Origin: Prauserella alba | GTDB taxonomy: Bacteria > Actinomycetota > Actinomycetes > Mycobacteriales > Pseudonocardiaceae | Reading direction: 5' to 3' | Assembly (NCBI RefSeq): GCF_024171735.1 | Contig: NZ_JAMTCH010000007.1 | Span: 124,001-188,000 of the forward strand | DNA length: 64,000 bases | Part shown: one piece after another, positions 8,683 through 18,479 of the stretch | How the letters are laid out: the number at the start of each line of letters is the position of its first letter | Position numbering within the stretch: the first letter of the stretch is position 1 | The notes under the pieces: generated by a model | The model's input: only the letters and a program-made list of their open reading frames with translations | Database searches by the model: none | What the model was told of the DNA's origin: nothing | Position numbers and translations under genes: made by a program

Positions 8683-9473
8683 GCGCCGACACGGGTGACG
8701 CGCAGGCCGCGAGTGGCGGGCCGATCGTCGAGATCACCGGCCTGAACAAGGCGTTCGGCATGCTCGAGGTGCTCAAAGGCATCGACATGCGCGTCGAGCG
8801 CGGCGAGGTCGTCTGCATCATCGGTCCTTCGGGTTCGGGTAAGTCGACGCTGCTGCGTTGCGTGAACGTTCTGGAGGAGCCCAACGCCGGCAGCGTCGTC
8901 GTCAACGGCTTCGAGCTGACGGACCCGGACGTCGACATCGACCGGGCTCGGCGTTCCATCGGCATGGTCTTCCAGGCGTTCAACCTGTTCGGCCACCTGT
9001 CGGTGCTGGACAACCTGACGGTCGCGCAGCGCAAGGTGCTCAAACGTGATGCAGGCGAGGCCGAGCGGATCGCGCGCGAGAACCTCCAGAAGGTGGGCCT
9101 CGCCGAGAAGGCCGGTGCGATGCCCGAGCAGCTCTCCGGCGGGCAGCAGCAGCGCGTGGCGATCGCGCGGGCGCTGTCGATGCAGCCGGCGGTGATGCTG
9201 TTCGACGAACCGACCTCGGCGCTCGATCCCGAGCTGGTCGGCGACGTGCTCGGGGTGATGCGCCAGCTCGCCGACGAGGGCATGACGATGCTCGTGGTCA
9301 CGCACGAGATGCAGTTCGCGCGCGAGGTCGCCGACAAGGTGCTGTTCATGGACGGCGGCGTGATCGTCGAGTCCGGCCCGCCTGCAAAGGTCATCGCCGA
9401 CCCGGCCGAGGACCGCACCAAGACGTTCCTCAGCCGCGTCCTCAACCCGGTGCACGCCTCCGAAACCGACTGA
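8679..9473 (+). CDS. Amino-acid ABC transporter ATPase (GlnQ/GluA type)
   Basis: A 264-residue ABC ATPase. Walker [10 protein letters not shown]-loop V-F-Q-A-F-N-L-F, signature L-S-G-G-Q-Q-Q-R, Walker [15 protein letters not shown], and H-loop V-V-T-H-E-M-Q-F-A are all intact and in the order of polar amino-acid transporters. The start GTG overlaps the permease stop, indicating coupling. A palindromic repeat element follows the stop. Confidence 0.93.
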   Translation: MSADTGDAQAASGGPIVEITGLNKAFGMLEVLKGIDMRVERGEVVCIIGPSGSGKSTLLRCVNVLEEPNAGSVVVNGFELTDPDVDIDRARRSIGMVFQAFNLFGHLSVLDNLTVAQRKVLKRDAGEAERIARENLQKVGLAEKAGAMPEQLSGGQQQRVAIARALSMQPAVMLFDEPTSALDPELVGDVLGVMRQLADEGMTMLVVTHEMQFAREVADKVLFMDGGVIVESGPPAKVIADPAEDRTKTFLSRVLNPVHASETD

Positions 9474-9495
9474 CACCTGACCGGGTGAGGTCTGA

Positions 9496-9550
9496 TGCCC
9501 CCAAGGGCACCTTGGTTGCGTTGAGTGCGACCAAGTTGCCCTTGGGGGCA
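9496..9550. repeat. Dispersed palindromic element, copy 1
   Basis: A ~55-base near-perfect inverted repeat with outer arms TGCCCCCAAGGGCA and TGCCCTTGGGGGCA around a variable centre. The same element occurs at 35582, 42372 and 63939. This copy lies after the ABC ATPase gene and could terminate that operon, but the copy at 42372 between divergent genes shows that the family is not only a terminator. Confidence 0.9.
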
Positions 9551-9733
9551 TTTCGCTCGTGACAGGGCGAGGTTCCGAGATCGCTGAAACAGGTGATGTT
9601 TCGCGTCGTTGCGCGGTAAGTTGTCGCTCTGCGCGGTCGCGCCGGTACCTGGTGTTGCCTCCGCGCCCAGACCACCCACACCGTGGTCGGGGCCGGCTCC
9701 GGCCGGCAGGTGACCAGAGAGGGGCGTTGCGCA

Positions 9734-12634
9734 ATGCCGAGCATCCGCCGACGAAGTGGTGGCGACGACCGCCCCGACGACCCCGAGCGCGCTGACGACC
9801 CCGAGCGCTCGGGTCAGGACGCCGACGGTCACGCCGACGTCGTCACCACGCAGTGGATCCCCGCTCCGGACATCGATCCGCGCGACATCCCGTCCCCCGG
9901 CGAAGTCCCCAGCTCCACCGCACGTCACGCCGCCGCAGCCGCCCCGACCGGCACTCCGGACTCGGATACCTCCGACCCGGGCAGTGGCGACCCAGGCACT
10001 GCCGACCCGGACGCCTCCACCTCAGACGTCTCCAGCTTGGACGCCTCCGACCCAGGTGCCCCTGGACCGGGCACGCCCGCTCCAGGAAGGGCTGCCCCAG
10101 GTGCAGCCGTCCCAGGTACGCCGGGTTCAGGTACGCCGGGATCGGGCTTTCCGATCCCGCCGAAGCCAGCGTTCGCCGTTCCCCGCGCCCGAAAACCCGG
10201 CAGAACCGCCAACGCGGGCAAACTGAGCGGAACCGGCAGGTCCGGCACGGGCAGGTCCGGCACTCCGGACGAGGCCGCTGCCCCCGGGGACGGCTACGAC
10301 CCGTTCGACCCCGACTCCGAGCCGGCCCACGTCGTCGACGCCTCCGAGCTGGTCCGCCAGGTCCTCGACAGCGGTTTCAGCGGCCTGTTGCGCTGGCGGA
10401 AACAGTCGACCAACGCGCCGATCGTGCAGGTCGACAATGCGTACATCACCGGGCGCCTCGACCTGCGCGGTGCCGACCTGAGGTACCTGTTCCGGTTCGA
10501 ACGTTGCCGGTTCGAGCACTCACCCGACGTGCGCGAGGCCAAGCTCCTCGGCCTGGTGTTCCAGCGCTGCCGGCTGCCCGGGTTGCTGGCCCGCAACCTG
10601 CGCACCGGCAACGACCTGCGGCTGATCAAGTCCTACATCGAGGCCGAGGCGGGCGGCACCGACGGCGAGACGACGATGCGCCGGGCCGGAGGCGTCGACC
10701 GCGGCATGCCCGATGCGGCCGTCAACCTGACCGATGCCGTCATCGAGGGTTCGGCGGTGCTCACGGCGACGCGGATCGTCCACCCGCAGGGCAAGGCATT
10801 GCACGCGGACCGGCTCCTGGTCACCGGTGCGCTGCTCGCGTACCGGCTGGACGCCGAGGGCGAGGTGCGTATCCCGGGCCTGCGCACCGGCGGCAACGTC
10901 AACTTCTCGGGGGCGCTGTTGCGCAATCCCGACGGGTTCGCGCTGAACGGCAACGGCGCGGTCGTCGGCGGCAGCCTGTTGTGCGAGGTCGACCGGACCG
11001 GTGGTGACCAGGGTGAGCAGCGTTTCCGCACCCGGGGGCTGTTGTACCTGCCGAGCATGCGCGTCTCGGGTGACCTCAACTTCCGCGGCGCGGAGCTGAA
11101 GGTCAAGCAGGGCGGGGTCGGGGTCGACACATGGAAGACGGGCGACTGGTACGTCGATCCGTATCCGGCGCTGATCGCCGACCGGCTGCACGTCGAAGGC
11201 AACGTCGAGCTCTCGGACGGGTTGGACGTCGACGGCACGCTCCGCATGGTCAACGCGAGACTCGGCGGTTCGCTGCGGTTGGCCGAATCCCACATCCGCG
11301 TGCTGCCCAGCCGCAAACCGCCGTTCCGGGATCGCGCGGTACACCTCGACGGCAGCCGGCTCAGCGGCGATCTCGACACCAAGGGGATTCGCGCGAAAGG
11401 CCAGGTGCGGATCGCGGATGTCACGATCCGCGGCAACGTTCACCTCACCGACGGCACGTTCAGCCACCCCGGCAGGGACGTGCTGTCGCTGCGCCGCACC
11501 ACCGTGTCCGGCAACCTCAAGGTCCGGCGGTGTCATGCCGAGGGGACGTTGCGGCTGATGGGCATGTCGGTCGGCGGCAGCATCGATCTGCAGGGCACCG
11601 AGGTCGGCCAACCGGAACGCAAGGACGACGGCAGCTGCGACTGGGCGGTGGATCTGCGGTCGGTACGGGTGGCGCGCAGCGTGCTGCTCACGGCCGAGGA
11701 GAAGCGCCCGTTCACGGCTCGTGGCGGCGTGACCATGGACGGGGCGCAGATCCAGCGGCAGCTCGACATCACCGGTGCCCAGCTGTGCGGTGCGGTCGAC
11801 GGCACCGACGACCCCGCCACGGTCGCGCTCGATGCGGGCGACACCCACGCCGACGAGTTCGTGCTCGCCCCGGGCAGTCCGCCGCTCGGGAAGGTCGTGC
11901 TGCTGCGGGCCCACTGCGGCACGCTCACCGACGACGCCGAGGCCACCGATACGGGCGCCACCGGTGCCGAGAGCAGCCTGTGGCTGGCGACCGGCGGGCT
12001 GGAGCTCGAAGACTTCCGCTACGACAGCCTCGGCACGCCGATCGGGATCGACGACGCCGTGGAGGTGCGGCGCAGGCTCCGGCTGTTGCACGACGCGATC
12101 GGCGGATACCGGCCGGGGCCGTACGACCAGTTCGCGGCGACGCTCCGCTCGTCCGGCAACGAGGAGCAGGCGGACTGGGTACTGGCGAAGAAGCAGCAGT
12201 ACCGGTACGAGTCGCTCGCGCACGGCAAGCCGGTCGTCGGGCTCGGGGTGCGGCTGTGGAGCCTGCTGCAGCGGTGGACGGTGGGCTACGGCTACCGCCC
12301 GGTGCGCGCGATCGCGCTGCTGCTGTTGCTCCTGGTCGCGGGCAGCGTGTGGTTCGGCCTGGGTGTCGACGACTGCACCCGGGACGGCGACCTGCTGGCG
12401 GTGGACGACCGACGGTGTGCGGTCAACGCCGACGACACGGGCCTGAACTGGAACCCGGTGCTGTTCACGGTCGACCTGCTGGTGCCGATCGTCGACTTCG
12501 GCAACAAGGGCAGATGGCATCTGAGCGGGGCCGACATGTGGGTCGCGACCGGGTTCACGGCCATGGGCTGGGTGCTCGCGACCACCGCCGCCGCCGGTAT
12601 GAGCCGGGCTCTCCGGCGCAACAACGGGAAATGA
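9734..12634 (+). CDS. Large membrane-anchored beta-helix-like protein (often called 'membrane-associated oxidoreductase')
   Basis: About 966 residues. Residues ~1-180 are low-complexity, rich in Asp, Pro, Gly, Ser and Thr with P-G-x-P-G-like repeats. Residues ~210-790 carry many turns of the pattern G-x-L-x-L-x-G-A, like pentapeptide-repeat or bactofilin-type right-handed beta-helices. The C-terminal ~150 residues hold two membrane segments with a conserved V-G-Y-G-Y-R-P-V-R-A between helix and membrane, and F-T-V-D-L-L-V-P-I. This architecture matches a widespread actinobacterial family annotated as oxidoreductase without visible catalytic or cofactor motifs. ATG 9734 has a GAGGGG upstream. 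Function unknown. Confidence 0.8.
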   Translation: MPSIRRRSGGDDRPDDPERADDPERSGQDADGHADVVTTQWIPAPDIDPRDIPSPGEVPSSTARHAAAAAPTGTPDSDTSDPGSGDPGTADPDASTSDVSSLDASDPGAPGPGTPAPGRAAPGAAVPGTPGSGTPGSGFPIPPKPAFAVPRARKPGRTANAGKLSGTGRSGTGRSGTPDEAAAPGDGYDPFDPDSEPAHVVDASELVRQVLDSGFSGLLRWRKQSTNAPIVQVDNAYITGRLDLRGADLRYLFRFERCRFEHSPDVREAKLLGLVFQRCRLPGLLARNLRTGNDLRLIKSYIEAEAGGTDGETTMRRAGGVDRGMPDAAVNLTDAVIEGSAVLTATRIVHPQGKALHADRLLVTGALLAYRLDAEGEVRIPGLRTGGNVNFSGALLRNPDGFALNGNGAVVGGSLLCEVDRTGGDQGEQRFRTRGLLYLPSMRVSGDLNFRGAELKVKQGGVGVDTWKTGDWYVDPYPALIADRLHVEGNVELSDGLDVDGTLRMVNARLGGSLRLAESHIRVLPSRKPPFRDRAVHLDGSRLSGDLDTKGIRAKGQVRIADVTIRGNVHLTDGTFSHPGRDVLSLRRTTVSGNLKVRRCHAEGTLRLMGMSVGGSIDLQGTEVGQPERKDDGSCDWAVDLRSVRVARSVLLTAEEKRPFTARGGVTMDGAQIQRQLDITGAQLCGAVDGTDDPATVALDAGDTHADEFVLAPGSPPLGKVVLLRAHCGTLTDDAEATDTGATGAESSLWLATGGLELEDFRYDSLGTPIGIDDAVEVRRRLRLLHDAIGGYRPGPYDQFAATLRSSGNEEQADWVLAKKQQYRYESLAHGKPVVGLGVRLWSLLQRWTVGYGYRPVRAIALLLLLLVAGSVWFGLGVDDCTRDGDLLAVDDRRCAVNADDTGLNWNPVLFTVDLLVPIVDFGNKGRWHLSGADMWVATGFTAMGWVLATTAAAGMSRALRRNNGK

Positions 12635-12720
12635 GCCGCGTCGCACGGGTGCGCTATGGCGGCGGGAGCGGGGCGACCGGTAGACACTCCCCTGCACGTC
12701 GTCAGACGAGAGGAACGGCC

Positions 12721-13203
12721 ATGTCGACAGCGAAGGAACCGGACGCGTCCGGTTCGATCCACATCGACGCCTCGCCGGAACAGGTGTATGCGCTGGTCAG
12801 CGATCCCGGCGTGCTGGCCGAGCTCGCGGGTGAGTACGAGGGTTTCCGTTGGCTCGACGGGGCGACCGGGGCGAGGCCGGGTGCCCGGTTCCGCGGCCGC
12901 AACCGGAACGGTTTCCGCAGGTGGAGCACGACGGCGACGGTGACCGACGCCGCCGAGGGTGAGAAGTTCGCGTTCGACGTCGGCGCCGGCCCGCTGAAGG
13001 TGGCCCGGTGGCAGTACGACCTCGAACCGGACGGCGACGGCTGCCGGGTCGTCGAGAGCACGTGGGACCGGCGTCCCGGCTGGGCCAGGGTGGTCACCGG
13101 CGTGGCGCTCGGCACGATGGACCGTGCCGGGATCAACAAGCGCAACATCGACAAGACGCTCGCGGGCGTGAAGCGGCGCGCGGAGTCCGTGACGGCAGGC
13201 TGA
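12721..13203 (+). CDS. SRPBCC family protein (polyketide cyclase/START-like)
   Basis: About 160 residues. It begins with S-I-H-I-D-A-S-P-E-Q-V-Y-A-L-V-S-D, the first strand and helix of the START/Bet v1 fold, and continues with W-S-T-T-A-T-V and E-S-T-W-D. These proteins bind hydrophobic ligands; many are uncharacterised. The gene is embedded in a longer open frame that runs through the previous gene, but similarity begins only at ATG 12721, after a GAGAGGAA sequence. No ligand can be named. Confidence 0.85.
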   Translation: MSTAKEPDASGSIHIDASPEQVYALVSDPGVLAELAGEYEGFRWLDGATGARPGARFRGRNRNGFRRWSTTATVTDAAEGEKFAFDVGAGPLKVARWQYDLEPDGDGCRVVESTWDRRPGWARVVTGVALGTMDRAGINKRNIDKTLAGVKRRAESVTAG

Positions 13204-13437
13204 GCCTGGCCGGACGCGCCTCCGACGGCCGTCGAGCGCGGAGTTCGCCGTCGGCAGGCCTGCGTTCGTGTCCGGAGGTGCCTGTAGCGGGCCTCGTGCG
13301 GTCCACCCGGTCACCGATCGGGTGCGTGACTGCACCCGGTGACGGTGGGCGGGCCCGCACCGCCGTTCGGTCGGCGCCCGATCGGCGCAGTGCGGCCGTG
13401 ACAGCTGACGTGCGGAAACACCCTCCGCATTCCCCCA

Positions 13438-13463
13438 CTCGCGGGTGATCGCTCTCGCGGGTG
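13438..13463 (+). repeat. Short direct repeat in the 13204-13498 intergenic gap
   Basis: CTCGCGGGTG occurs at 13438 and 13454, followed by a CACTCGGGGG variant. The ~295-base gap otherwise shows no gene or clear hairpin. Its role is unknown; it may be another small extragenic repeat family. Confidence 0.4.
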
Positions 13464-13498
13464 TAATGCCGCACTCGGGGGCGCACCTTTCCGCTTCG

Positions 13499-15400
13499 AT
13501 GACGTTCACTGGAAATGTGAGTGACACCGACCCAGTGCCCGCGAGCAGCACCGCGCGGCAGCACGTCCGCGCGCCCGAGCTCGCCGGCACCGACTGGCTG
13601 AACACGGGTGGCGAGCGGCTTCGCCTCGCAGGACTGCGGGGCAAGATCGTCCTGCTCGACTTCTGGACGTCGGGGTGTATCAACTGCCAACACGTAATCG
13701 ACGAGCTCCGCCCCATCGAGGAGGAGTTCGCCGACGTGCTCGTGACCATCGGGGTGCACTCGCCGAAGTTCACGCACGAGGGTGAGCGCGCGGCGATCGC
13801 GGCGGCCGTCGAGCGCTACGGCGTGCACCACCCGGTGCTGAACGACCCCGACATGACGACGTGGCGGCAGTACGCGATCAAGGCGTGGCCGACCCTCGTG
13901 GTCGTCGACCCCGAGGGCTACATCGCGCACGTCGCGGCGGGTGAGGGCCACGGGGAGGCGTTGCGCCGCGTCGTCGGCGAGCTGGCCGGGGAGCACGACG
14001 CGAAGGGCACACTGCGCCGCGGCGACAGCCCGTACGTGGCCGACGAGAAGGCCGACACCGAACTGCGTTTCCCCGCGAAGGCCGTGGCGACGGCGGGTGG
14101 GCGGCTGCTCGTGGCCGACACCGCGGGGCACGGCGTCGCCGAGTTCGCCTCGGACGCCGAGACGGTCGTCCGCCGCTTCGGCAGTGGCGAGCGCGGTGGC
14201 CGCGACGGGGCGTTCGACGTGGCGTCGATGGCGGAGCCGTCCGGCCTGACGCTGTTGCCGGAGGCGGTCGCCCAGCGGGTCGGCTACCACCTGGTCGTCG
14301 CCGACACGGCGGGCCACACGCTGCGGGGTGTCGACCTGTCGAACGGCGCCGTGACGACCGTGGCGGGAACCGGCGAGCAGTGGCGCGACGGCGACGACAC
14401 GGGTAAGGCGCTCGACGTCGACCTGACCAGCCCGTGGGACGTGTGCTGGTGGGACGAGGCCGACGGGGGCCCTGGCGCGGTCGTCGTCGCGATGGCGGGC
14501 AACCACACCCTCGGCCTGTTCGATCCGGCGGAGGCCACGGTGCGCAGGCTGGCGGGTACGACCACCGAGGGACTGCGCGACGGCCGCGCCGACGAGGCGT
14601 TCCTCGCGCAGCCGTCGGGACTGGCCGTCGGCCGCAACCGGATGTGGTTCGTCGACGCCGAGACGTCGGCGTTGCGGTGGATCGAACGTGACGGCCACGA
14701 CGGCTACGCGGTTTACACCGCCGTCGGCACGGACCTGTTCCATTTCGGCCACCGTGACGGCAAGGCCGCGCACGCGTTGCTGCAGCACCCGCAAGGGGTG
14801 GCCGTGCTGCCGGACGGCACCGTCGGCGTCGCCGACACCTACAACGGTGCGGTCCGCCGCTACGACCCGGCGACGGGTGAGGTCGCCACGATCGCGTCGG
14901 GGCTGGCCGAACCGGCCGGCGTCGTCGTGGCCGACGGCACGGTGTTCGTCGTCGAAACGGGTGCGCACCGGCTGACGCCGCTGGATCTGTCGGACGCCGA
15001 TCAGGTCGCCGGCGACGCGCTTGAGGTGCGCAGGCCCGCGACGGTGCTGGCTTCGGGTGCGGTGCAGCTGAACGTGGTGTTCACACCGCCGCCGGGGCAG
15101 AAGCTCGACGACCGGTACGGCCCGTCGACCCGGCTCGAGGTGAGCGCATCGCCGCCGGAACTGCTCGTCGAGGGCGACGGCGCCGACACCGACCTGTCAC
15201 GGCTGATCCGCCTTTCCGACGACGTGACCGAGGGCGTGCTGCAGGTCGTCGCCCAGGCGGCCAGCTGTGACGTCGACGCCGAGCATCCCGTCTGCCGGGT
15301 CACCCGACAGGACTGGGGCGTTCCGATCCGCGTCGAGCGCGGCGGTGACGGCCGGCTGAGCCTGGTGATGTCCGGAAACCCGGGTCCGGCGGGGGCTTAA
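13499..15400 (+). CDS. Thioredoxin-like and NHL-repeat protein
   Basis: About 633 residues. The N-terminal ~150 residues are an AhpC/TSA-thioredoxin fold with the redox motif S-G-C-I-N-C near residue 58. The rest is a predicted NHL beta-propeller with repeats such as L-L-V-A-D-T-A-G-H, V-V-A-D-T-A-G-H-T-L, and G-V-A-D-T-Y-N-G-A-V-R-R-Y, each a blade motif. The architecture matches NHLRC2-type proteins. No signal peptide is seen, so it is probably cytoplasmic. The start is uncertain: ATG 13499 and GTG 13517 are both possible and neither has a strong ribosome site. The Cpn10-like gene follows 9 bases later. Confidence 0.85.
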   Translation: MTFTGNVSDTDPVPASSTARQHVRAPELAGTDWLNTGGERLRLAGLRGKIVLLDFWTSGCINCQHVIDELRPIEEEFADVLVTIGVHSPKFTHEGERAAIAAAVERYGVHHPVLNDPDMTTWRQYAIKAWPTLVVVDPEGYIAHVAAGEGHGEALRRVVGELAGEHDAKGTLRRGDSPYVADEKADTELRFPAKAVATAGGRLLVADTAGHGVAEFASDAETVVRRFGSGERGGRDGAFDVASMAEPSGLTLLPEAVAQRVGYHLVVADTAGHTLRGVDLSNGAVTTVAGTGEQWRDGDDTGKALDVDLTSPWDVCWWDEADGGPGAVVVAMAGNHTLGLFDPAEATVRRLAGTTTEGLRDGRADEAFLAQPSGLAVGRNRMWFVDAETSALRWIERDGHDGYAVYTAVGTDLFHFGHRDGKAAHALLQHPQGVAVLPDGTVGVADTYNGAVRRYDPATGEVATIASGLAEPAGVVVADGTVFVVETGAHRLTPLDLSDADQVAGDALEVRRPATVLASGAVQLNVVFTPPPGQKLDDRYGPSTRLEVSASPPELLVEGDGADTDLSRLIRLSDDVTEGVLQVVAQAASCDVDAEHPVCRVTRQDWGVPIRVERGGDGRLSLVMSGNPGPAGA

Positions 15401-15409
15401 CATGAACGC

Positions 15410-15754
15410 GTGGTGGAACCCCGGAACAACGCGGATTCGGACGCGAAGCTCGAAATCCAGATGCTGCACGACCGGCTGCTCGTGCGGCAGCCGTCGGAGG
15501 ACGGTGAGCGGCGCAGCAGCAGCGGCATCGTCATCCCGGCGACCGCGCAGATGGCCAGCCGGCTCTGCTGGGGCGATGTCCTCGGCGTCGGCAACAACGT
15601 ACGCAACATCAAGGTCGGTGACCGAGTCCTGTTCAACCCCGAGGATCCGCTCGAGGTGGAGATCCAGGGCGACGCCTACCTGGTGATGCGCGAGCGTGAC
15701 GTCCACGCGCTCGCGAGCGAGCGGACCGAACAGGGCACAGGCTTGTACTTGTAA
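15410..15754 (+). CDS. Cpn10/GroES-like protein
   Basis: A 114-residue protein with the GroES fold: M-L-H-D-R-L-L-V-R-Q near residue 18, the mobile-loop region S-S-S-G-I-V-I-P-A-T, and the G-D-R-V-L-F-N segment. It has ~15 extra N-terminal residues and no GroEL gene nearby, so it is a stand-alone paralogue rather than the canonical groES of a groESL operon. It follows the NHL gene closely in the same direction. Whether it works with a chaperonin is not shown. Confidence 0.85.
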   Translation: MVEPRNNADSDAKLEIQMLHDRLLVRQPSEDGERRSSSGIVIPATAQMASRLCWGDVLGVGNNVRNIKVGDRVLFNPEDPLEVEIQGDAYLVMRERDVHALASERTEQGTGLYL

Positions 15755-15777
15755 CGCAGAGCACGCGGGGAGGGCTG

Positions 15778-17934
15778 GTGCGCGACGAGTTGGACCGGCC
15801 GTGGGAACACCCGGCCCACCCCGAGGGCGACCCTGCCCGCTCCCCGCGTGAGCACGGGCAGGCCGGTCACGGCGGGTACGAGGTCTACCAGGACGACGGC
15901 TCGCTGAACCTGCCGGACAACTGGCTGCTCTCGCACGACCCCGCGTGGCCGTCCGACAACACCGACCCGGAGGCCACCGGTACGGACCTGCCCGCCGCGG
16001 CGTTCTCGGCGTATCCGAGCGTGCGGTACCGCGACGAGGCCGCCGCTGGCAGCGGTGAGATCGGCCTCGCGGACGACCTGCTCGGACCAGCCGAGCCCCG
16101 CAAGCGGCCTGCTCGCACGAGGATCCGGCGTGGCATCGGCAAGGCCTTCATGATCTTCGGTGGCACGGTCGTCGCGCTGTTGTTCGTGTACCTGGTGGAC
16201 CTGATCACCAGCTTCGGCGATGTGCCGCGCGGCGTGACCGTGGCTGGTGTCGAGGTCGGCGGGCTGAGCCCGGCGGACGCGGAGGAGAAGCTGCGCACCG
16301 AGCTCGGCCCGCAGCTGACGGACCCGCTGCCGGTGCGCGCCGGCGACGTGACGACCCGGCTGAACCCTGCCGATGCGGGCCTCGGCCTCGACTGGGCGGG
16401 CACGGTCGAACGTGCGGGCAACCAGCCGATCGACCCGCTGTCACGGGTGACGTCGCTGTTCACCACGCGCGAGATCGGCGTCGTGTCGTCGGCCGACGAC
16501 GACGTGCTGCGCGAGGCGGTCACCGGCCTGGCCGCAGGCGAGATCGACCACGAGGTGCGCGAGGGTGACGTCGGGTTCCGCACCGTGGCCGACGGCGGCG
16601 TCGAACCGTTCCCGATCATGCCGCGGCAGGGGCAGCGCCTCACCGACGTCGACGGCGCGATGAAGCAGATCAAGGCCAACTGGCTGGCCGACAAGGGAGT
16701 GGAACTCGCCGTCGACGTCACGCCCGCGAAGACGAACGAGCAGGCAGTGCGCAGGGCGCTCGAACAGACCAAACCGCTCGTGTCGGCCCCCGTGACGGTG
16801 CGCGCCGACGAGGCGGCGGCCACGCTCACCCCGAAGCACATCAGCGACGCGATGAAGCACGAACCCTCCGACGGGGGCACGCTGCAGCTGACGCTCGACC
16901 GGGCGAAGCTGCAGGACGTGCTGGTCCCGCGGCTCGACGAGACCGAACGGCGCGCATCGAACGCCGAGTTGGTGTTCGCGGGCTCGCGGCCGTCGGTCGA
17001 ACCGTCGAAGGAAGGCAGGCGGATCGACTGGCAGGAGACGTTCGCACCGTTCTTCACGGTGGCAGGCAAGCAGGAGGGGCGCACGCTCGACGTCGTCTAC
17101 CACGTGCAGGCACCCGACGTGAGCACCGAGGAGCTGCGGAAGCTGGGCATGAAGGAGGTCGTCGGCGAGTTCACGACCGGCGGGTTGAGCGGTGCGGCCG
17201 CGCGGAACGTGTCGACGATGGCCGCCGCGGTGACCGGTTCCGTGGTGCGGCCCGGTGACGCGTTCAGCCTGGAGGCGGTGACCGGCCCGCGGACGTCGTC
17301 GAAGGGTTACGTCGAGGCGCCGCTCTACGAGGACGGCACCGGCCCTCGTGCCATCGGCGGCGGCGTGTCGCAGCTGACGAGCACGCTGTACAACGCGGCG
17401 TACGAAGCCGGGTTGAAGGACGCGGGGCACACGGCGCACCCGACGTTCGTCGACCGTTACCCCGCCGGCCGCGACGCCGTGTCGCACCTGCCGGACGGCT
17501 CGTCGGTCGACATGTCGCTGACCAACAACCTCGACAGCGGGGTGGCGGTGCAGGCGTGGACGTCCGGCGACAGCGTGACGGTACGGCTGTGGGGCACGGA
17601 GCAGTACCGCGTCAGCGGATCGACGAGTGACCGCACCGACGTGAAGTCGCCGCCGGTGCAGCGGGAACGCGGACCGGGCTGTGAGGAGACGTCGGGCGCG
17701 GAGGGCTTCACCGTCACCGACACGCGCGTGGTGAAGGCGCTGCGCGGCGACCGCGTCGTGGACCGGCAGTCGACGACCGTGACCTACCGGCCGGTGCCGC
17801 GCGTGGTGTGCGAATCGGGCGACGGCGGCGGTGACGACGGCGGTGATGACGGGGGCGGCGACCCGCGGCGGCCGGGCTGGCCGTTCCTGCCCGGTGACGA
17901 GCGTTCCCGGCAGGTCGACCGCAGCCGCGGCTGA
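15778..17934 (+). CDS. VanW family membrane-anchored protein
   Basis: A 718-residue protein. Residues 1-115 are hydrophilic, ~118-142 form one transmembrane helix, and the rest should be outside the cell. It contains two peptidoglycan-binding-like (YoaR-type) segments, then a VanW domain with P-G-D-A-F-S-L, G-Y-V-E-A-P, and G-G-G-V-S-Q-L-T-S-T-L-Y-N-A-A. The C-terminus is Gly/Asp-rich. VanW domains occur in cell-envelope proteins, but their activity is not established. The start is GTG 15778, preceded by GGGGAGGG. Confidence 0.87.
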   Translation: MRDELDRPWEHPAHPEGDPARSPREHGQAGHGGYEVYQDDGSLNLPDNWLLSHDPAWPSDNTDPEATGTDLPAAAFSAYPSVRYRDEAAAGSGEIGLADDLLGPAEPRKRPARTRIRRGIGKAFMIFGGTVVALLFVYLVDLITSFGDVPRGVTVAGVEVGGLSPADAEEKLRTELGPQLTDPLPVRAGDVTTRLNPADAGLGLDWAGTVERAGNQPIDPLSRVTSLFTTREIGVVSSADDDVLREAVTGLAAGEIDHEVREGDVGFRTVADGGVEPFPIMPRQGQRLTDVDGAMKQIKANWLADKGVELAVDVTPAKTNEQAVRRALEQTKPLVSAPVTVRADEAAATLTPKHISDAMKHEPSDGGTLQLTLDRAKLQDVLVPRLDETERRASNAELVFAGSRPSVEPSKEGRRIDWQETFAPFFTVAGKQEGRTLDVVYHVQAPDVSTEELRKLGMKEVVGEFTTGGLSGAAARNVSTMAAAVTGSVVRPGDAFSLEAVTGPRTSSKGYVEAPLYEDGTGPRAIGGGVSQLTSTLYNAAYEAGLKDAGHTAHPTFVDRYPAGRDAVSHLPDGSSVDMSLTNNLDSGVAVQAWTSGDSVTVRLWGTEQYRVSGSTSDRTDVKSPPVQRERGPGCEETSGAEGFTVTDTRVVKALRGDRVVDRQSTTVTYRPVPRVVCESGDGGGDDGGDDGGGDPRRPGWPFLPGDERSRQVDRSRG

Positions 17935-18032
17935 CCCGGCGCTGTCACGCGTTCGTCAAGCACTTGGCCGCGCAGGTCGGTCCGGCCACGGGTTTCCGGC
18001 CCCCTGCCACCGAGCCCGAGCCCGGGGACGCG

Positions 18033-18314
18033 TCAGCGTTCGACCCTCTTGCGGTCCTTGCCTGCGATGCCGGCGGCGAGGGAGACACCGACGGCGGCGA
18101 CGACGACCTGCGTGATGAGCTCGAGCCAGTCCCAGCCGTCCGTGTCGGCGTAGCCGAGGCCGCGGGCGATCGCCGTCCCGACGAACGCGGCGACGATACC
18201 GACCAGCAGGGTCAGCCAGATGGCGATCTTCTGCTTGCCGGGTGCGACGAGCCTGCCGAGCGCGCCGATGACGAGCCCGACGACGATCGCCGAGATGATG
18301 CCCGAAATCTCCAT
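18033..18314 (-). CDS. GlsB/YeaQ/YmgE family small membrane protein
   Basis: A 93-residue protein with three hydrophobic helices: M-E-I-S-G-I-I-S-A-I then G-A-L-G-R-L-V-A-P-G, a second helix with L-L-V-G-I-V-A-A-F-V-G, and a third before K-D-R-K-R-V-E-R. This is the pattern of transglycosylase-associated/GlsB proteins, which are stress-linked but not enzymes. ATG 18314 is preceded by GGAGG. It is transcribed convergently to the VanW gene. Confidence 0.9.
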   Translation of the reverse strand: MEISGIISAIVVGLVIGALGRLVAPGKQKIAIWLTLLVGIVAAFVGTAIARGLGYADTDGWDWLELITQVVVAAVGVSLAAGIAGKDRKRVER

Positions 18315-18327
18315 GCCGAGCCTCCTG

Positions 18328-18396
18328 TGTCTGCGTGCTTGCGCTGGGTGCCTGCATGGCTGGGTGCCTGCGTAGCTGAATGTCTGCGTGGCTGCG
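18328..18396. repeat. Short tandem repeat, mostly 16-bp period
   Basis: T-G-(T/C)-C-T-G-C-G-like units start at 18328, 18349, 18365 and 18381; the last three are spaced exactly 16 bases. The array lies directly upstream of the GlsB-like gene, so it sits in its promoter or leader. Confidence 0.65.
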
Positions 18397-18479
18397 CCGG
18401 CTTGCCGTCGGCCGACGACAGTCTGCGCGTACCCAATGATCGCACCCTCAACCCGAACTTCGGCCGAACCGAACACGAA

